Assembly: GCF_031199965.1 (NCBI RefSeq)
Contig: NZ_CP133605.1
Location: 2,326,501-2,390,500 of the forward strand
DNA length: 64,000 nt
Origin: Paenibacillus sp. D2_2
GTDB taxonomy: Bacteria; Bacillota; Bacilli; Paenibacillales; Paenibacillaceae
Direction of reading: 5' to 3'
Within the stretch, counting starts at the first letter, position 1. Every line of letters starts with the position of its first letter. Positions 44,058 through 53,449 of the stretch are shown one piece after another. The position numbers and the translations under genes are program-made. Under the pieces are notes generated by a model, which ran no database searches, was not told where the DNA came from, and saw only the letters and a list, made by a program, of their open reading frames with translations.

Positions 44058-44166
44058 ATAGATATTTAAGTCAATTTCATATTCATTGTACAGGCGTGCA
44101 TATATATGGGACATATGTAGTGCTAGGCTAGGCTGTCACAATGAATTACAAGTTAATAAGCAATGC

Positions 44167-44196
44167 TTGATTTCTTGTACACTGAACTGGTAAAGT
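44167..44196 (+). promoter_or_regulatory. Possible uppP promoter
   Basis: TTGATT, 18-bp spacer, TAAAGT, about 60 bp before uppP. Fair -35, weak -10. Confidence 0.35.
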
Positions 44197-44258
44197 TGAA
44201 ACGGGCCAAATTTTAATAAGATGAAGACGAACGTTTTGAAAAGGAGATTAGGCAGGAA

Positions 44259-45116
44259 ATGGACAATATTTTGGACTTTTTAAAATCAATTATTCTAGGT
44301 ATCGTAGAAGGGATTACCGAGTTCTTGCCGGTATCCTCCACAGGCCATCTCGTTATCTTCGAGAACCTGTTAGGCTTTGAGGGTACAACCCCTTCCTTTG
44401 TAGAAATGTATACTTATGTAATTCAGCTTGGTGCCATTCTGGCAGTTATTGTTCTGTATTGGGCCAAGATCAAAGACACGCTCGTGAACTTTTTCCCTGG
44501 GAAGGTTGGATTTGAGCGTTCCGGGTTTAGGTTCTGGCTGATCCTGGCGATCGCATGTATTCCTGGCGGCGTATTCGGCATTTTGCTTAATGACCTATCA
44601 GATAAGTATCTGTTTACACCGGTTGTCGTAGCTATTACGCTATTCTTCGGCGGTATTTGGATGATGTATGCTGAATCCAGATTCCGGAACAATAAAGCTC
44701 CCGGAGTGAGCGGCGATGAGCTTAACGTAACCGTCAAGCAAGCGTTAATTATCGGTGCTTTTCAGTGTCTGGCGATTATTCCGGGAATGTCCCGTTCAGC
44801 TTCGACGATTATTGGCGGATGGGTGTCTGGATTGTCTACGGTTGCGGCAGCGGAGTTCTCGTTCTTCCTGGCGATTCCGGTTATGGTTGGTATGAGCTTG
44901 TTGAAAGTTGTGAAGATCGGCGGGCTGACAAGTCTGACAAGCGCTGAAATTATTTCGCTTATTATCGGATTTGTTGTATCTTTCATTGTTGCATTGGCTG
45001 TAATTCGGAAGTTCATTTCTTATTTGCAGAAGAAGCCAATGAAGGTATTTGCGATTTACCGGATGATCTTTGCTATTGTCGTTCTGGTAGCTGGGTTAAT
45101 GGGGATTTTCCACTAA
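44259..45116 (+). CDS. uppP: Undecaprenyl-diphosphate phosphatase UppP (BacA)
   Basis: 285-residue polytopic membrane enzyme that recycles the lipid carrier for wall synthesis by removing a phosphate from undecaprenyl diphosphate; also gives bacitracin tolerance. Both catalytic signatures are intact: EGITEFLPVSSTGHL near the N terminus and IPGMSRSASTI in the second half. About eight membrane helices. AAAAGGAG precedes the ATG. The next gene, tmrB, concerns tunicamycin, which blocks the same lipid cycle. Confidence 0.96.
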   Translation: MDNILDFLKSIILGIVEGITEFLPVSSTGHLVIFENLLGFEGTTPSFVEMYTYVIQLGAILAVIVLYWAKIKDTLVNFFPGKVGFERSGFRFWLILAIACIPGGVFGILLNDLSDKYLFTPVVVAITLFFGGIWMMYAESRFRNNKAPGVSGDELNVTVKQALIIGAFQCLAIIPGMSRSASTIIGGWVSGLSTVAAAEFSFFLAIPVMVGMSLLKVVKIGGLTSLTSAEIISLIIGFVVSFIVALAVIRKFISYLQKKPMKVFAIYRMIFAIVVLVAGLMGIFH

Positions 45117-45137
45117 TTAATTTAATAGTTGATTGAT

Positions 45138-45189
45138 AAGACGCCTGGGCATGTGGAAGTAACCTTTATCGCTCAGGCTTCGTCTTTTT
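45138..45189 (+). terminator. Terminator after uppP
   Basis: AGACG-CCTGGGC paired with GCTCAGG-CGTCT (small bulges), then TTTTTATAT. Confidence 0.65.
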
Positions 45190-45250
45190 ATATACTAGTA
45201 AACAACATCTCATAGCGGTAGTGGGTTAATTCAGATTGGTGGGTGAGAAT

Positions 45251-45841
45251 GTGATTATTTGGATTAATGGTGCCTTTGGTGTGGGTAAGACAACGACGGC
45301 ATTCGAATTACAGCGTAGGATACCAAATTCTATCGTGTATGATCCTGAGCATGTCGGATACTTCATAAGAAAGAAACTGCCAAAATCTATACATAAAGCG
45401 GATTTTCAAGATTACCCGATGTGGCGAGAAATGAACTATTCGATGTTACATCATTTGAGCGAGGAATTCATAGGGACCATTATCGTACCGATGACAATTA
45501 CAAATCCGGATTACTTTGCCGAGATTGTTGGACGATTGCGAGGTGCTGGAGCTGATATAAGTCATGTAACTTTGCTTGCTTCCAGGGATACCTTGCTGAA
45601 GCGCCTCAAGGGACGGGGAGAGAAGGCAAACTCATGGCCGGTTCAGCAGATCGATCGCTGTCTAACCAGTCTTGGTACAGAGGTATTCGCCGAACATGTC
45701 TATACCGATGATTTGATGGCGGATGATGTTGTCGAACGAATTGCTTCGATTAGCGGTGTTACGCTTTCGCCCGATACGAGAAGCCGCTTCCGGAGAGCAA
45801 TGGACCGCAAGCTGATTACGATCCGACATATTCGCTTTTGA
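45251..45841 (+). CDS. tmrB: TmrB-like tunicamycin resistance ATP-binding protein
   Basis: 196-residue P-loop protein close to B. subtilis TmrB: IIWINGAFGVGKTTTAFEL (Walker A), YDPEHVGYFIRK, ADFQDYPMWREMNYSML, IIVPMTITNPDYF, LLASRDTLLKRLK and QIDRCL all follow TmrB order. TmrB is thought to bind tunicamycin at the membrane. GTG 45251 fits the family start (GGGTGAG upstream); TTG 45236 would add five residues. The last codons (CGC TTT TGA) coincide with the reverse right portion of the dispersed repeat, which appears to supply the stop codon. Confidence 0.88.
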   Translation: MIIWINGAFGVGKTTTAFELQRRIPNSIVYDPEHVGYFIRKKLPKSIHKADFQDYPMWREMNYSMLHHLSEEFIGTIIVPMTITNPDYFAEIVGRLRGAGADISHVTLLASRDTLLKRLKGRGEKANSWPVQQIDRCLTSLGTEVFAEHVYTDDLMADDVVERIASISGVTLSPDTRSRFRRAMDRKLITIRHIRF

Positions 45842-45985
45842 TCACGAAGTGAATCAAGAAGTAAACTGGACATCGAATCTTGAATTCAGCCGGGTCTTCC
45901 GGTGCTCACGTACCCAAAACGTACGCTGCGCTCCTCAGACCCTAGCTTCATCCAACCTTCTCGGTGCTGAAAAGCGAATTTGAAC
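45832..45985 (-). repeat. Dispersed inverted-end repeat, copy G (reverse)
   Basis: Read on the minus strand: start GTTCAAATTCG, CAGCACCGAGAAGG, GGATGAAGCTAGGGTCTGAGG, GCGCAGCGTACG, GGTGAGCACCGGAAGACCCGG, GAATTCAAGATTCGATG and CACTTCGTGATCAAAAGCG. The terminal CGGACTTTTTGAAC arm is missing, cut at the end of tmrB. Internal order matches copy A. Confidence 0.78.
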
Positions 45986-46092
45986 TCACATTTTAATGTC
46001 AGAATAAGATCATATTCTACTACATTGTAAAATTACAGTCTGTTATAATGAACAAGATGTGTTATTAAACGAGTATTTGGGGTGTGAGATAG

Positions 46093-46886
46093 ATGAGAAA
46101 TTATTTGGATTTACTGCAGGATGTTATGGATCATGGGACGGAAAAGAGGATCGGACAGGCACGGGCACTTATTCGGTATTCGGTAGACAATTGCGCTTTG
46201 ACCTCAGCAAGGGTTTCCCGCTGATGACGACGAAGAGAATTCACTTGAAATCAGTTGTTCACGAATTACTCTGGTTCTTGAGTGGGGACACCAACATTAA
46301 ATATCTGAAGGAAAATGGAGTTACCATTTGGGATGAATGGGCGGATGAGAACGGAGATTTAGGGCCTGTGTACGGCTCACAATGGCGTTCATGGCCGACA
46401 CCGGACGGAAGAAGAATCGACCAGATTGCAGGTGTGATCGAGTCGATCAAGAACAATCCAGATTCGCGCCGTCACTTGGTCAGTGCTTGGAACGTAGCTG
46501 AAATTGACGAGATGAAGCTGCCGCCTTGTCATTTCGTATATCAGTTCTATGTGGCTGATGGGAAGCTGTCTTGTATGCTGACGATGCGATCAGTCGATAC
46601 TTTCCTCGGTTTGCCATTTAATATCGCCAGCTATGCGCTACTCACGCATATGGTCGCACAGCAATGTGGCTTGGAGGTCGGTGAATTCATCTGGTCTGGT
46701 GGAGACGTGCACATTTACAAGAATCATCTTGAACAGGTGAAGACTCAATTGGAGCGGGAACCTTATTCTTTGCCACAGCTTGTGATTAAGCGCAAACCGG
46801 AATCTATTCTTGACTATGTCTATGAAGATTTTGAATTTGTCGGTTACCAGCATCATCCAGGCATTAAGGCCCCTGTCGCGATATAG
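46093..46886 (+). CDS. thyA: Thymidylate synthase ThyA, frame broken once
   Basis: Makes dTMP from dUMP with methylene-tetrahydrofolate. The true start [18 protein letters not shown] is in one frame and [15 protein letters not shown] in the next; one A is missing in the A4 run at 46142-46145. Corrected length is 264 residues, the standard size. Active-site Cys in [36 protein letters not shown] and the C-terminal PVAI are present. It lies just upstream of folA, which regenerates its cofactor, a classic pairing. Confidence 0.93.
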
Positions 46887-46957
46887 AGCCAGACTTGGAT
46901 AGGCAAGCATGAAGAGCAGTTTACGATGAACGGATTCCTAGGAAGGTGGATAACGAG

Positions 46958-47454
46958 ATGGGAATGACATTTATTTGGGCTATGGCCAGAGATGGGGTTA
47001 TCGGTCGGAACAATGATTTGCCGTGGCGTTTACCCGCGGATATGGCCTTCTTCAAAGCACAAACGACTGGGAAGACCGTGCTTATGGGCCGCAAAACCTG
47101 GGAGTCGATGCGTAGCCGCCCGCTGCCAAACCGCCGCAATGTCGTGATGACGAACGATCACTCGTATCATGCTGAGGGCGCTGAGATCGTGCATTCGGTG
47201 GAAGAGGCGTTAACTCTGGCAGATAGTGAGGAATTGATGGTGATCGGCGGGGCCGGGATTTTCAAGATATTGATTCCTTATGTGGATCGCTTGCTCGTGA
47301 CTATGATTGAAGAGGATATTCCCGGGGATACCTTCTTCCGCAAATCGATTGGTCCGAATTCCAATTGGAGCAGGAGCGCGAAGGAATTCGCGATGAGAAG
47401 AACCCTTATAATTACCGGTTCTTGTCCTATGTGAGACTGCAACCGACTGTGTAA
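46958..47454 (+). CDS. folA: Dihydrofolate reductase, frame broken once
   Basis: Reduces dihydrofolate made by ThyA. FIWAMARDGVIGRNNDLPWRLPAD (given here across the substrate site), VLMGRKTWESM, RRNVVMTND and VIGGAGIFKI are diagnostic. Near the end one C is missing at 47338-47339; restored, the tail reads FFPQIDWSEFQ ... NYRFLSYVRLQPTV and the protein is 165 residues. ATG 46958 has AGGAAGG upstream; GTG 46946 overlaps that site. Probably co-transcribed with thyA. Confidence 0.93.
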
Positions 47455-47465
47455 TCGTGATACAC

Positions 47466-47535
47466 TTACGATATCGAGTGAAAATATGTTATAATATATG
47501 TTAGCTACAGGGCTGCGCGGAGCGCGGCCCTTTTT
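47466..47535 (+). promoter_or_regulatory. Promoter-like element followed by terminator hairpin before topB
   Basis: TTACGA, 18-bp spacer, TATAAT (47490-47495), then GGGCTGCGC, loop GGA, GCGCGGCCC and five T (47510-47535). The hairpin is a good terminator for thyA-folA. If the promoter is used, its transcript would meet the hairpin within about 10 bases, so this could also be an attenuated leader of topB. Confidence 0.55.
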
Positions 47536-47578
47536 ATCTGTGGAACTGGAATGCTAGGAAAGTGGGGCGCTTGAAACA

Positions 47579-49888
47579 ATGAAAACGCTCGTAATTGCTG
47601 AGAAACCCGATATGGGGCGAACGATTGCTGCGGTGATTGAACCGCGGGCGAAGAATAATCGCTCCTATCTGGAGGGAGAGCAATATATTATTACCTGGGC
47701 GATTGGACATCTGCTTGGATTGGCCGAGCCTGACGCTTATGATGACAAGTATAAAAGATGGAATTTCTACGATCTACCGATTATGCCGGAGCAATTCAAG
47801 ATTGTGCCGAACCCAAGAACGAAGGATCAATTGAAGACGATCGGTGAACTAGCCAAAAGATGTAATGCGGTCGTGAATGCATGCGATGCCGGGCGTGAAG
47901 GACAATATATCTTCGCGTTGATTCAGCAGCGGCTTAAGCTCATGCAACCGGTTAGGCGGCTCTGGATCTCTGACTTGACCTCGGAGAGCATCGCCAAAGG
48001 CTTCGCTGAACTTCGGGACAGCTCTGAATTCGCCAATTTAACGAAGGCGGCGCGAGCGAGGAGCGAGGCAGATTGGCTCGTCGGTATGAACGCATCACGT
48101 GCCTTCACGACGAAGCATAATACACTGCTCTCGGTTGGCAGGGTACAGACACCTGTGCTCGCGCTGATTTATGACCGTCAGAAGGAAATAGAGAGCTTCG
48201 ATTCCTTGACTTATTACGAGATCAAGGCTGAGTTTGAACAGTCTGAGCGTTCATATATCGGTACCTGGCAAGGAGACCGATTGACCGATGGAGAGAAGGC
48301 CAAGGAATTAGCGGATAAAGTTCGCGGCAAGCAGGGTCAGATCGTGGAATATGAGGTTAAGGAGACGAAGGAGTATCCTTACAAGTTATATGACCTGACG
48401 CTACTTCAACGCGATGCGAACGCAAAGTTCGGTTACTCTGCTAAGAAGACACTTGATTTGGCACAAGCTTTATATGAGCGCCATAAGCTGATTACATATC
48501 CGCGCACAAACTCCAATTATGTAACTGAACAGAACATCGAAGGAATGCACAAAACGCTGCATATGCTGAAATCTACAGATTACAAGGAGCTTGCCGATGG
48601 CGGGAATCAGAGTCTGGTAAATGTGAACAACAAGTCGGTTTGTAATCCTTCCCGTGTAGAGGATCACCATGCAATACTGCCAACCTTGAGAAGACCGGGA
48701 ACGCTTAGCAAGGAAGAGGGGAATATTTATGATCTCGTCGTCCGCCGCTTCCTGTCGCATTTCTATCCGGCGGCCGAATATAAGCAGCATATGGTGATGA
48801 CGGAAGTAGAGAAGGAATTGTTCAAGACGAATGTGAAAGAACTGCTGTCTTTGGGTTGGAAGATATGTCTGCCTGGGGATGACAATAAGGCTTCGAAGCG
48901 TGGCAAGAAGAAGGATGAAGAGGAAGAACAGGAGGAGGAGGTGAGTGAGCCGTTCTCTGTTGATCGCAATCAGCCGGTGTTGTGCAAGGAGGCTGAGGCG
49001 AAGGAGAAGGCGACTCAGCCGCCAAAGTCATATACAGAAGGCACTCTGCTCAAAGCAATGGAGAGCGCTGGTAAGCAGCTGGAGAATGATGAGCTCCGTG
49101 AAGCGATGAAGGATGCGGGTCTCGGAACGCCGGCGACTCGAGCAGCGACGATCGAGCGTTTGAAGAGTGTCGGATATATCACGATGCAGGGTAAACGGAT
49201 TACGGTTACGCAGAAGGGGCGCACTGCCATCGAGCTAATCAGACATGCTGGAGTAGAGCTGCTGACCTCACCCGAGATGACGGGGCAATGGGAACGCAGG
49301 CTGTATCAGATCTCCAAGGGAGAGGCAACCAGCGAGAAATTTATGGAGAATGTGAAGAAGTTTACGGTCTCTATCATCGAGAAGGTGCGCGTACAGAAGA
49401 AAGCGGACGCTTCGATGTTCGAAGGCGGACCCGAGGAGAAAGGCAAGCGTGGCAGCCGCACAGGTTCTCGGTCCAAGGGAGGCGATTCCAAGACGGGGAC
49501 CGCTTCCAAGCGGGGAAGTGGCTCATCTGGTAGTGGCAGGACTCCCGGGACAACTTCAGCCGGACAAGCTGCTAGCTCCGGAGGTTCGTCCGGCGGCGTA
49601 GCTGGAGGCTTCGAAGCGTTGGCGTCGTGTCCGCGAAGTGGCTGTGGCGGTCAGTTGATCGAGGGCCGCAAAGGCTATGGCTGTACCCATTACAAACAGG
49701 GTTGCGGCTTTGTTATTTGGAAAGAGTACGCCGGCAAGAAGATTTCGCGTTCGATGCTGCAATCATTGCTAGAGAAAGGCCACACTCAAATTTTGTCCTT
49801 TAAGCAGCCAGAAGGAGATTACAAAGGCCGGATTGAGCTGCTCGATCATGAGAGTGGGAAGCTGAGCTTGGAACGGACAGAAGGCTAG
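47579..49888 (+). CDS. topB: DNA topoisomerase III
   Basis: 769-residue type IA topoisomerase that passes single strands and resolves linked DNA. TOPRIM domain at the N terminus (VIAEKPDMGRTIA, acidic NACDAGREGQ), active Tyr in ITYPRTNSNYV, GRVQTPVLALIYDRQ and the downstream EGTLLKAMESAG ... GLGTPATRAATIERL segment. A low-complexity Ser/Gly/Lys tract (about 610-665) precedes a Cys-containing zinc-ribbon-like end (SCPRSGCGGQLIEGRKGYGC). An acidic Lys/Glu insert near 445-460 (KKKDEEEEQEEE) is unusual. No frame breaks. Confidence 0.94.
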   Translation: MKTLVIAEKPDMGRTIAAVIEPRAKNNRSYLEGEQYIITWAIGHLLGLAEPDAYDDKYKRWNFYDLPIMPEQFKIVPNPRTKDQLKTIGELAKRCNAVVNACDAGREGQYIFALIQQRLKLMQPVRRLWISDLTSESIAKGFAELRDSSEFANLTKAARARSEADWLVGMNASRAFTTKHNTLLSVGRVQTPVLALIYDRQKEIESFDSLTYYEIKAEFEQSERSYIGTWQGDRLTDGEKAKELADKVRGKQGQIVEYEVKETKEYPYKLYDLTLLQRDANAKFGYSAKKTLDLAQALYERHKLITYPRTNSNYVTEQNIEGMHKTLHMLKSTDYKELADGGNQSLVNVNNKSVCNPSRVEDHHAILPTLRRPGTLSKEEGNIYDLVVRRFLSHFYPAAEYKQHMVMTEVEKELFKTNVKELLSLGWKICLPGDDNKASKRGKKKDEEEEQEEEVSEPFSVDRNQPVLCKEAEAKEKATQPPKSYTEGTLLKAMESAGKQLENDELREAMKDAGLGTPATRAATIERLKSVGYITMQGKRITVTQKGRTAIELIRHAGVELLTSPEMTGQWERRLYQISKGEATSEKFMENVKKFTVSIIEKVRVQKKADASMFEGGPEEKGKRGSRTGSRSKGGDSKTGTASKRGSGSSGSGRTPGTTSAGQAASSGGSSGGVAGGFEALASCPRSGCGGQLIEGRKGYGCTHYKQGCGFVIWKEYAGKKISRSMLQSLLEKGHTQILSFKQPEGDYKGRIELLDHESGKLSLERTEG

Positions 49889-49961
49889 TGGAAGTGTGTG
49901 TAGTTGCCGAGCAGCCGAGCTAAACGAAGTGAACTAAAGAAAGAGCAGGGAATAGGCAAGA

Positions 49962-50078
49962 GGGTGAAATGGCTCTGGAGAAGCGTAGCGTTCGCCTTTG
50001 TTAACGGATTTCTCCCTAGTTGGATTCTATTAGATTAGGAAATCCGTGAGCAACTGCGATCGGAAGAACATTTCACCC
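49962..50078. repeat. Intergenic inverted-repeat element of a second type
   Basis: GGGTGAAATG (49962-49971) and CATTTCACCC (50069-50078) bracket 97 bp holding an inner inverted repeat ACGGATTTC/GAAATCCGT (50004-50012, 50039-50047). The text GAAGCGTAGCGTTCGCC in the left half looks like a recurrent Paenibacillus intergenic sequence from memory, which I cannot confirm here. No ORF. It fills the gap between topB and the convergent HAD gene. Confidence 0.5.
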
Positions 50079-50127
50079 GACTGCGCTTCCTCCGTTACAA
50101 GCATTTGTTCAACTACCATAGTCACAC

Positions 50128-50170
50128 AAAAACTGGGCTGAAGGAGGATATCCATCAGCCCAGTTTTTTC
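50128..50170. terminator. Bidirectional terminator between topB and the HAD gene
   Basis: AAAACTGGGCTGA ... TCAGCCCAGTTTTTT with a 14-base loop. Works for the convergent genes on both strands. Confidence 0.85.
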
Positions 50171-50173
50171 ACA

Positions 50174-50950
50174 CTATCTAGATCTGTGAGATAGTTTATT
50201 AGAGCTACGAGTTTGCCCGGTGTTGGTGATAATGGCTGGGACCTCTTCGAGTGAGACTACCGTGTATAAATAAGAATCATTACGAGGAGGTATCTCTATG
50301 ATATTATAGGTCCATTCATCGGGATGATTGATATGGATGGCATGGATACCTGCCGAGAGAGCTGGCGAGATATCGGTCCGTAGACTATTACCGATCATCC
50401 AAGTATTAGGACGGTTGAACGGGTGAGAGGTCAGGATTTCCTCCAATGCCTCTATGTTCTTATGCTGACGGATAAAGATACGGTCCTGAAAATAATCGGC
50501 CAGCTTCATCTGCTCAATTTTCCGTTGTTGGATCACAGTTTCGCCGCCGGTGTACAAGTACAGCTCATGCCGCTGACTTTGCAGGAAATCGAGCGTCTCG
50601 ACCATTCCAGGATAAGGTTCAATGGATTGTTCATATACACTAAGGCCGAGCTTCATAAGCTGCCTTTCCTTAAGTTCATCATATCTCTCACCGAATTGCT
50701 GGCAGAAGTAGCGGTAGGTGTCAATCAGTGATTCCGGAAAATGTCGGCTGGCGAATCCTACTTGCTGTACTCCGGCTACATCGATTTCGATTTGCTTATC
50801 GCGAATCTCCTTAATCGGAAGCTGGTACTTATTGAACCATTCCGATACAATGTCGGCAAATTGACCTAGAATCAGATCAAAGTATTTGTTGCAATAGATC
50901 AACGTATCATCGAGATCAAAAATGATTTGTTGTTGTACATTATGTTTCAT
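50174..50950 (-). CDS. HAD-superfamily hydrolase
   Basis: 258 residues. Motif I is IIFDLDDTLIYC, motif II YLYTGG, motif IV WMIGNSLRTDISPAL. In motif IV the usual first acidic residue (GDS) is Asn (GNS) while the second Asp is kept, a pattern seen in some HAD-IA proteins. ATG 50950 has AAGGAG upstream on the minus strand; the longer start at 50971 overlaps the site. Substrate unknown. Not closely similar to the HAD protein at the start of the window. Confidence 0.82.
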   Translation of the reverse strand: MKHNVQQQIIFDLDDTLIYCNKYFDLILGQFADIVSEWFNKYQLPIKEIRDKQIEIDVAGVQQVGFASRHFPESLIDTYRYFCQQFGERYDELKERQLMKLGLSVYEQSIEPYPGMVETLDFLQSQRHELYLYTGGETVIQQRKIEQMKLADYFQDRIFIRQHKNIEALEEILTSHPFNRPNTWMIGNSLRTDISPALSAGIHAIHINHPDEWTYNIIEIPPRNDSYLYTVVSLEEVPAIITNTGQTRSSNKLSHRSR

Positions 50951-51051
50951 CTCTATCACTCCTTCTTGCACTTTCCCTTTATCATATTTATCCTAACTTA
51001 GCAGAAGAAGCAGCAGAAATGCAAATATCAATCTTCATGTCGGGACAGCCG

Positions 51052-51969
51052 CTAGATCCGAATATATGATTCAAGGAACATCTGTAGCTCGGATACACCG
51101 TCCGGACGGATGCTGAACTTCTCCGTACTACGGTCCGTGAGATGGACGCGAAGCATGCCTGCAGATCTTAGAATCATCAGTTCATGATGCAATTGGGCTC
51201 TCGATTCGTTAGTGTCCCGGATCATCTCCTGCATCGACTTGGGTTCATTCGCCAAATAGCGCAGCAGTTGCAGACGCTCCGGCTTGGATAAGGCCTGGGT
51301 CAGTCGGAGCAGGCAGATAGGCGGCTCCTCTTCGTCAGCCTCCGGAATGTCGATCGGATATTGGATAAGCAACACTTCTTCATAGAAGCAGTAGGTATTC
51401 ACTGGTCTGAAATGAATCGAAGGAACGAGGATAATATGCTTCACTGGTAATTGCTGATCGAGTACAAGTCCACCCGATGCGAATTCAACCAGAGGCTCGG
51501 GATCCATTTTCTCAAGCAGATCCTTCTTCTCCATAGCGTCCTCTTCCATCATAACTGCGTATTGTTCCTCAATACCTTGAAAGTAATTGTTGTACCAAAT
51601 GTTCAGAAGCGGTGCATAGTATTTCTGAATCCGTTGCGCATCTTCCAGAGTCGTACCTGGTACATGAGGAAGCATTCGGGCAAGCAGGGCATCGGCATTA
51701 CCGTGAGATAAATCTTCAAGATAACCATTAATTTGCATGGTTGAGTCCCGCTCAAGCGCCAGGGCGAAGAGCAGATCATAATCTCCGAACGGATAATCGG
51801 CCGCCTCGGCGAAGGCTTGGCGAGCCTCCTCGCTCAGACTTAGTTGGATATCGTGAATCCATTCCCGTCCTATGTCCAAATTGTTAATCCATTTTCGTGT
51901 AGTATATAACATGAAGCTGCTGAGCAACTCATAAATCGGCGACACATCGACTTTTACATCATAAGCCAT
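51052..51969 (-). CDS. ArsR-type regulator with large N-terminal domain (DUF5937-like)
   Basis: 305 residues. The last 90 carry a winged helix: ALSKPERLQLLRYLANEPKS, then ESRAQLHHELMILRSAGMLR. The first 210 form an all-helical then strand-containing ligand-like domain (VDVSPIYELLSSFMLYTTRK) as in DUF5937-ArsR proteins. It is divergent from the MFS transporter gene with a 186-bp gap and may control it. Confidence 0.75.
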   Translation of the reverse strand: MAYDVKVDVSPIYELLSSFMLYTTRKWINNLDIGREWIHDIQLSLSEEARQAFAEAADYPFGDYDLLFALALERDSTMQINGYLEDLSHGNADALLARMLPHVPGTTLEDAQRIQKYYAPLLNIWYNNYFQGIEEQYAVMMEEDAMEKKDLLEKMDPEPLVEFASGGLVLDQQLPVKHIILVPSIHFRPVNTYCFYEEVLLIQYPIDIPEADEEEPPICLLRLTQALSKPERLQLLRYLANEPKSMQEMIRDTNESRAQLHHELMILRSAGMLRVHLTDRSTEKFSIRPDGVSELQMFLESYIRI

Positions 51970-52155
51970 CCGTAAGGCCTCCCAGAACTATATTGCATAC
52001 CTCTTAATTATGCTTGTGGGATTAGGGCTTGTCTACTATAATGTTTAGGAGTCGTTTCACGGGTTAAGGGGTTAATTACACTATCACATATGACTTAAAG
52101 TAGAAATCGTCATATTGTCTTGACGGTTTTCTTTGTTGTGCAGGGGGAAGGCATC

Positions 52156-53358
52156 ATGACAATAACATCAAATTCTAGTAAATTTCCGATTCGTTTATCG
52201 CCATTTTTCTTATTAACAATGGTAATTATTATATCGGGGTTAAGCCAAGGACTGCTCTTGCCGGTTCTTGCCATCTTTATGGAGGAGCGGGGGATTCCAT
52301 CCTCTGTGAACGGGATGCACGCTGCCGCTCTCTATGTCGGCTCATTTGCAATGACGCTGGTTGCCGAACGGGTACTTGGCCGTGCCGGTTTTAAGAAGCT
52401 GCTAATTGGCGGTATGGTAGCAGTTATGATCGCTTTACCGATCTTTCCATTAGTCTCGAACTTGTCCATTTGGTTCGTACTGCGTCTGATCGTTGGAATC
52501 GGCGACAGCGCAATCCATTTTACATCACAGCTCTGGCTACTTCTATTGTCGCCTAAGGAGCGTCGCGGACGTAACCTCTCTCTTTACGGCATGTCCTATG
52601 GGCTTGGCTTCAGCTTCGGACCCTTCGGTATCCGGCTTTTAAGCTACGGTCAGCTTCTTCCTTTTATCTTGTTGTCCATTCTTACTGCTATGGGAGTACT
52701 TCTTGTTATGGTTCGTATGCCTAATATGTATCCGGAGAAAGTAGCAGGTAATGCACGGGAGACACGCAAATACGGGCGAATATACAGATTGGCCTGGTTT
52801 GCTCTGTTTACCCCGCTATTATATGGGTATATGGAATCAACGATGAACAGTAACTTCCCAATCTACGGCCTGCGGATTGGATTGAGTGCAGAGCAAATCG
52901 CAACTTTGCTTCCTTTCTTCGGGATCGGTGGACTGATTCTGCAGCTTCCACTAGGAATGCTTAGCGACCGTTATAACCGAAAACTTGTATTAATGATTGC
53001 CAGGTCTAGGTGGTGGAGTGCTGTTCCTTATCGCTCCACTGGCAGAAAATCATTTTTGGAGCCTGCTGCTGTTGTTCATGGGAGCGGGGGCTTGGTTGGC
53101 TCCTTCTTCTCACTCGGACTGGCTTATACCGCCGACATATTGCCAGCAGGGCTGCTTCCTGCCGCAAATGTTATTGCTTCCTTCCATTTCTGCATCGGTA
53201 GTATTCTCGGTCCGAATGTAGGTGGGGCAGCGATGGAGTTCGTAGGTCCGGGTACGTTGTTCGTACTTCTGGGCAGTCTATATATGATTTTTACCTTGGC
53301 TGGATTCGGCTTTAGGAAACAATCTCTCGAAAAAAATGAAAATATGAACAGGCTGTAA
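52156..53358 (+). CDS. MFS transporter, frame broken twice
   Basis: 400 residues, about twelve membrane helices, a major-facilitator drug or metabolite exporter. LSPFFLLTMVIIISGLSQGL opens helix 1; LLLLSPKERRGRNLSLYGMS holds the loop between helices 4 and 5; GMLSDRYNRK is the central A-like motif. Two compensating changes garble residues about 282-311: one extra base near 53001 and one missing G in the G5 run at 53086-53090; corrected text is IAGLGGGVLFLIAPLAENHF and MGAGGLVGSFFSLGLAY. ATG 52156 has GGGGGAAGG upstream. Substrate unknown. Confidence 0.85.
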   Translation: MTITSNSSKFPIRLSPFFLLTMVIIISGLSQGLLLPVLAIFMEERGIPSSVNGMHAAALYVGSFAMTLVAERVLGRAGFKKLLIGGMVAVMIALPIFPLVSNLSIWFVLRLIVGIGDSAIHFTSQLWLLLLSPKERRGRNLSLYGMSYGLGFSFGPFGIRLLSYGQLLPFILLSILTAMGVLLVMVRMPNMYPEKVAGNARETRKYGRIYRLAWFALFTPLLYGYMESTMNSNFPIYGLRIGLSAEQIATLLPFFGIGGLILQLPLGMLSDRYNRKLVLMIARSRWWSAVPYRSTGRKSFLEPAAVVHGSGGLVGSFFSLGLAYTADILPAGLLPAANVIASFHFCIGSILGPNVGGAAMEFVGPGTLFVLLGSLYMIFTLAGFGFRKQSLEKNENMNRL

Positions 53359-53449
53359 TGGATTTTCACGGCTATTTCCAATAAACTATAGAGTAGAACG
53401 ACTTATGTATACTTACCTTTATAAATAGACAAAGGTACAACAAAGGCGA

